Below, piece after piece: positions 59,481-64,000 of a DNA stretch of 64,000 nt. Positions within the stretch are counted from its first letter, which is position 1; each line of letters begins with the position of its first letter. This DNA comes from Boswellia sacra (Eukaryota; Streptophyta; Magnoliopsida; Sapindales; Burseraceae). The notes below the pieces were generated by a model. That model did not search any database. It saw nothing but the letters and a program-made list of their open reading frames with translations, and was not told the DNA's origin. The position numbers and the translations under genes were made by a program. The stretch spans positions 62,001 to 126,000 of the forward strand of contig SNVD02007061.1 of the NCBI GenBank assembly GCA_013180625.2, written 5' to 3'.

Positions 59481-61211
59481 ATGGCACCAAAGAGACGAGA
59501 TGACTCTATGGAAAGTGCACTACGAAGAGAGGCAGCATCTCGAAGACAATCATCTTCATCTTCCCAATCTCAGATGAATGCGGGAGATCAAGGTTTGTAG
59601 ATAAAATGTAATATTTGTACATTAATATTCTAATTTTACCTCGGTGTCAAACTAATTTCATATGCTTAGGTGAGTCATCGCGGGTACCAAAAGATCGGGG
59701 CGCCGCTCGTGATAATGCGGAATGGGGCTCAGGGCAACCGTTACATGTTGATTTTAACAGTACATGCAGCCAATCGGTCCAAATAAAGAGACGTTTACAT
59801 CACAACTTGGCATTATAGCTAGGAATGGGTCAATGGCTCCATTGACTTATACTAGTTGGCATGCCATTCCTGAGCACAAATTAGATGCCATTTGGAAAGA
59901 AGTGAAGGTATTGCATTTACATCTAATTGATAAATTGAAATATATTTAGTTTAACTACACTAATCCATTGTATTTTCTGTAAATGTAGGACAATACGGAT
60001 GTTCCGGATGAGTACAGACCGCATTGTTTAAAAGCAATGGGAGTACTCTGGAGGGATTGGAAGGCTTGTGTAAAGAAAGACTTTTACCAGCCTTATCCGA
60101 CGGATGAGGCACGTTTAGCCTTTACTCCTCCGAAAATAACTGAAGTGCATTGGAGGATTTTGGTCGCTTATTGGAGCAGCGAGGGAGCTCAAGTAAGTAA
60201 TCAAAATCATGGTTTGTTTATTGGTTTTAACGAAATCATCCTAACAAATCAGATATGTATAAACTATATATTTATTGGTTTGTTTTGGCTCTTCATAATT
60301 ATAGATTCAGGCAGAGAGAAACAAGGCAAATCGTGCCTATCAATTTGCGCTTCATAGGACTGGACGCATTTCTTTCGCAAAAAAGAGAAAAGAGGTAAGT
60401 TTTAACAACATCTAAATTTATATGAATTGTTTGAGATTTTGCAATGGTAGTTAATACAGTTTATTTGTAACTTTCTTCATTTGTAATTGCAAACTAATAA
60501 ATTCTTTTCTTTATCAAGATGTCAAAGAGTGGAGAAAAAACTGATCGCATCAATGTGTTTATTAAGACTAGAACTACAAGTAGTGGAGATGTGGTTGATA
60601 ATGAGAGTGGTGAAATAATTGTACGTTTTTTTACCTAACTTATTTCGTATTACATTTCGCCTGAAATTGATTACATGATCCCCTTTATTACCATTTGATT
60701 TGTTGTCATCATTTTTTAGAGCCAATTAAGAGAAGGAATGTCTAGAATACCTGATGATCAACAAACAGATGCAGCGGCAGAGCGAGTATTCCATGATGTA
60801 ATGGGACGTGATCATCGTGGTTATGCCCGCACATATGGCCACGGTCCATCCCCATCCACTATTAAAAGTCACTACTCTTCTCAACCTGTTGATGTGGAGA
60901 AATTGCATCAAGAGTTGCATGAAATGCGGGTGGAGAACAAAGAACTGAAGGACTACAATACCCAGCTGTACAACTTTTTGCAACAGAAATTTTTAGACAT
61001 CGAAGAGCAACTGCCACCACCTGTGCGACCTCAGGTATTTACTTAACTTTAACTTGGTGTTCCTTTCTCACAAACTTTTAGTCACAAATGATTTAGGACT
61101 AAAAGTTTTAAAATGTCTTAGGCTTCAGTTCCGAATGCTTCCAGTGCACATCGAAGTCGTGTCAACGCGAATGCCGTAACAACAAATGAAGAGGAGAATG
61201 AGGAGAATTAG
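59481..61211 (+). pseudogene. TNPA-like plant transposase (Transposase_24 / Ptta-En-Spm), probably one frameshift
   Basis: Splice signals give seven exons: 59481-59592, 59670-59907, 59989-60192, 60305-60394, 60519-60620, 60720-61034, 61122-61211. The protein starts MAPKRRDD and ends NEEENEEN. It has the plant transposase signature: QPIGPNKETFTSQLG, then LGVLWRDWK-like GVLWRDWKACVKKDF, PKITEVHWRILVAYW and ERNKANRAYQF. A coiled coil (about 60895-61010) lies near the C-terminus. In En/Spm-type elements this protein binds subterminal repeats and assists the main transposase. Within exon 2 the frame changes by one base near 59760, between LHVDFN and QPIGPN, which would break the product unless splicing differs. 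Everything else is open. Confidence 0.82.
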
Positions 61212-61569
61212 GTATATATGAAGTTATCTATTATTACTCAGTAATAAACACATTTTGGCATGTAATATTTATCTAAACTTCTCTAATAAACTTAGTAATA
61301 GTAAGACATCTAATTATTACATTTTATTAGTGCATGTTTGTTTTCACATGACAACTTCAATGGGAATAAGACTTTTAGACATATTTTATAGTTCTAGACT
61401 TCTATTATTGTTGAGATTGCAAATAAACTTAGTATTCTTATGTTGTATCTAAATGTATAACTTATTAATTTATGTGTATGTAAATATACTTTGATGTTGT
61501 ACTCTTATTTTTTATTGGAATATCATTTTGTTGGTTGATGTATTCATATGATGAATTATATTGAAAATA

Positions 61570-62045
61570 TGGTTACAGGTGAAAATACAGTTATAGGCCC
61601 CGATTTTATAAAATTACAAATAGGCCCTGAAAGTACTTCCCTTTTTTACTGCAGCTTAAAAACCGCGGTAAAAGGGAAGTACTTTTAGCGGTTATACAAA
61701 TAGGCACTTTTTACCACGGGCTAAGAGCCCACAGTAAAAAAATTACACATCGAACAACGTTTATGGCGGGCTGTGTCCCGCGGTTTATAATTTAACGGCG
61801 GGCCATAGCCCTGAAGTATAACATCTGCATCGCGGGCCTGCAAGCCCGTCGTTAATTTTTTAGGCTCGCTGTAAAAAAAGTTTCACCCCACCACGAAACT
61901 TTACAGCGGGCCTTCAGCCTGCGGTAAAACATTTTTTACTGCGAGCTAAAACCGCGCTAAAAAGTGAAATTACTATTTACGTTGCCATTTTATACGGCGG
62001 ACTTAAACCGCGGTAGGTCCGCCGTATCGACCCGCGGTAAAAGGC
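61570..62045 (+). repeat. Right subterminal region of the CACTA element
   Basis: GC-rich words such as CCGCGGTAAAA, GGCGGGCTGTGTCCCGCGG, GCGGGCCTGCAAGCCCG and TAAACCGCGGTAGGTCC alternate in direct and inverted order over 450 bp. This fits a TNPA-binding region. Confidence 0.75.
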
Positions 62046-62124
62046 CCATTTTCTTATAGTGTTTTCTCTTTATTTTGCTTTATGGGTATTGCTTAAAACT
62101 CGAATTTTTTTTTGGGTATTACAG

Positions 62125-62840
62125 ATGACAAATCTGTTTGCTCTCTAAAGAGTATGAGACTCATGTTTCTTGTGACTCGGTCTTTGATCGATTTTTGAGT
62201 TTGGTTCGTAAAGAGGTTGTTGACTAGGTGTTCAAGGTGAAGGCATGCTTTGGCTTCATTGACTTGACTGTTGTGCTTGCTATCAACTACTTTGATAGGT
62301 TTGTTTCATGCTTTGAGTTTCAAAGGGACAAGCCGTGGATGGGTCAGCTTATTGTTTTTGCTTGCATTTCCTTGGTGCCAAAGTGGACAAGACAAAAATA
62401 CCGCTCCTTTTGGACCTGCAGGTATGAATTTTATAAAGTTGCGATCTTTATGTTTGTCAAAATGCCATCATTTTCTTGTATTGCTGAACTTTATACTGAT
62501 TTCTTAATATGGGTTTCTTGTGTTGTGTTGTTTAGAATCGTTTTTGGCTTCTCATTATGGGGTTTTCTGCTATGTTTATTTGTGTGCTTCTTGCTATTTT
62601 CTCATTCGTAAATGAGGGTCCTTTTTTGTGTGTTGGATAATTTTGTTTAGGTGGAGGAATTGAAATATGTTTTTGAGGCAAGTACTAGAGCTTCTAGTGC
62701 TGTCTACTCTTCAATGGAGGATGAATCTAGTGACACCAATTTTTTTCTTTTATCACATTGTGAGAAGGTTGGGTTGAAGACTCACTTCCATTGGGAGTTT
62801 CTATGTAGGTGTGAGTGTTTGCTTCTCTCTATCATTATTG
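62125..62840 (+). pseudogene. D-type cyclin (CYCD3-like) fragment
   Basis: Two exon-like parts, 62125-62421 and 62651-62840, are bounded by an AG acceptor at each start and a GT donor at each end. The first encodes the cyclin box text VLAINYFDRF and RDKPWMGQL, typical of plant D-type cyclins. The second encodes EELKYVFEA and, after a frame change, GLKTHFHWEFLCRCE. Lesions: TAG at 62225-62227 where Trp is expected, a one-base shift near 62375, and a deletion with frame change near 62680. The first exon with the LxCxE motif and the C-terminal part were not found. CYCD3 proteins drive G1/S entry; this copy cannot. Confidence 0.88.
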
Positions 62841-63592
62841 GTAAGAAATCTATCTCTCTCTTTTCTTTAAACCTTTTATTTGGATTTTAATATTGTATAT
62901 GGAAGGTTCTTTGTTGTCTCTGTTTTGATCTATTTCCAGTTTATAAAAATTGCATTCAATTTTGATTTTTTTTGTCTTGATTTTTCAGCTTAGATTTGAC
63001 TTCTTTCGTATCATTTTCTATTATATGTAATGTGTTGATCTCTTACACTTGGATTTATTTTGAAGAGTTACTAATTGATTTTATGTTTGTCAATATTTTG
63101 TAGCTCGAAGGAGAGACCTACCCGTGGGTGAGTTTTATTTATTACATATGCTTATATTAGATTGATGGAATTTATGTCAAATCTAGTAACTGATTGAATA
63201 CTATTGTTAGCTTTTGTGCAATTTTTTTTTGTTTGCAATTTGTTTTTGAATATTATTCTGTAAATAGCTCCTAAATATAATTTGCTTTTATGATTCAAGG
63301 TACAATTGAAGTTGCATTCAAAGCTAATCCTATGTCATGAGGCAGGCAGGACATTTGTCAAGTAAAGGTAAGGGTGACTCCAAATTTTATTATTTTTATT
63401 ATTATCATTATTTATATTAAAGCTTTATTTAAAATTTGTGTTGCATGTATAAAGTTTTAACATGTAAGTTATGGAACAAGCCTTTAATTTTCAAATGATT
63501 CATGACTGGAAAAACTATGATGGACTTGAGGTTATGGACATTGAAATATTCTTTTGTCATTTTACTTTTTAAGACATTACTTTTGAATGCAG
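62841..63592. other. Spacer between cyclin and NF-YA fragments
   Basis: AT-rich. Short exon-like bits (around 63104-63127 and 63300-63367, each followed by GTGAG or GTAAG) cannot be assigned to a gene. Confidence 0.4.
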
Positions 63593-63742
63593 CCGTACTT
63601 ACACGAATCTAAACATTTGCATGCACTACGAAGAGCTAGAAGATGTAGGGGTCAATTTTTCAATTCAAAGTACTCTGATAACAAACAGACAGAGGTGGCA
63701 TCAACTGACAAATCACCACCTAAGATCAATCTCAACCTTTGA
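63593..63742 (+). pseudogene. NF-YA (CCAAT-binding factor subunit A) exon fragment
   Basis: After GAATGCAG the frame reads PYLHESKHLHALRRARRCRG and on for 49 codons to a TGA. It matches the conserved DNA-binding part of NF-YA (usual form KPYLHESRHQHALRRARGxGGRF), with Arg-to-Lys, Gln-to-Leu and Gly-to-Arg changes. The tail is short, ending KINLNL. The NF-YB/C interaction helix expected upstream was not found. It is in the same orientation as the cyclin fragment 750 bp upstream. Confidence 0.85.
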
Positions 63743-64000
63743 TAAATGTGGTATGTACATTGCTAGTGAGAAAGCTTTATTTTTTATTTCTATTTGTTGG
63801 TTTTCTTTTCTTATGAAAGTACTAAGTACACTACTTATATATTCCAATTTTCTGCAAAATTAGGTTTAATATTTTGCTTTGCTTTATTTTTTTAACCAAC
63901 CAAAATCACGCAAAGCAGAATATACTAGACATTAAACTTCTTGTACACCTTCTCACATGGGGCAAGATCTAGACGAAATTATTTTATAAAGTTGAGAGTG
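63743..64000. other. Window end, nothing supported
   Basis: AT-rich DNA without a recognisable feature. Confidence 0.5.

Larger units (their letters stand above)
51912..62062 (+). mobile_element. CACTA (En/Spm-type) element carrying a TNPA-like gene, 10.15 kb
   Basis: The left end CACTACTACAGAG and the reverse complement of the right end, CACTATAAGAAAATGGGCC, both start CACTA. TTT flanks each side (51909-51911, 62063-62065), a 3-bp duplication in low-complexity context. GC-rich subterminal repeats lie inside both ends. A TNPA-like gene is at 59481-61211. No frame resembling the main CACTA transposase (TNP2/TNPD) was found, so the element probably depends on another copy. It contains the Harbinger-like insert 55265-58021 and a GC-rich leader at 52090-52440. 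Confidence 0.8.

Noticed and set aside
1..64000. tRNA, rRNA, CRISPR arrays or bacterial operons
   Set aside because: None was seen; gene structure and repeats are those of a plant nuclear genome.

Overview
The window is nuclear DNA of a flowering plant, most likely a eudicot. The evidence is AT-rich introns with GT/AG borders, a plastid-type fatty acyl-CoA reductase, a family-1 UDP-glycosyltransferase, plant-type cytosolic sulfotransferases, and plant lineages of LINE, Ty1/copia, gag-only LTR element, CACTA, hAT-like and PIF/Harbinger-like transposons. The species cannot be fixed from the sequence alone.

Layout. 1-9.7 kb: a large element flanked by direct repeats (probable LTRs). It carries, antisense, a broken plant mobile domain (PMD) gene that is split by a LINE fragment, and its right repeat is split by a solo LTR with a perfect 5-bp target duplication. 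9.8-16.0 kb: a nearly full-length but dead L1-type LINE with a 14-bp target duplication, inserted in a hAT-like repeat whose sister copy (16.7-17.3 kb) shows the unoccupied site. 17.4-25.2 kb: an apparently intact nine-exon fatty acyl-CoA reductase gene (571 aa), with several small elements in its introns. 26.4-30.4 kb: a duplicated segment interrupted by a young LTR element that encodes only gag and protease. 31.9-33.4 kb: an intact two-exon UGT78-like glycosyltransferase. 34.8-35.7 kb: the second copy of the duplicated segment. 35.8-42.1 kb: a sulfotransferase pseudogene split by a Tnt1/Tork-like copia element. 43.0-43.3 kb: a stray fragment of the fatty acyl-CoA reductase exon 8. 44.6-45.7 kb: an intact intronless sulfotransferase. 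46.7-64.0 kb: transposon territory with a CACTA-type end at 48.9 kb, PIF/Harbinger-like elements, a 10.15-kb CACTA element (51.9-62.06 kb) carrying a TNPA-like gene but no visible main transposase, and beyond it fragments of a D-type cyclin and an NF-YA gene side by side.

Three genes look functional: the reductase, the glycosyltransferase and the second sulfotransferase. All three are enzymes of specialised or lipid metabolism: plastidial fatty alcohol formation, flavonoid-type glycosylation and PAPS-dependent sulfation. The sequence gives no sign that they act in one pathway, but duplicated sulfotransferase and reductase pieces show local duplication in this segment.

No clear new system was found. 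The observations most worth a check are the D-cyclin plus NF-YA fragment pair next to nested CACTA ends, the PIF/Harbinger-like element with an exon-like insert, the PMD gene carried by an LTR-flanked element, and the gag-protease-only LTR element.
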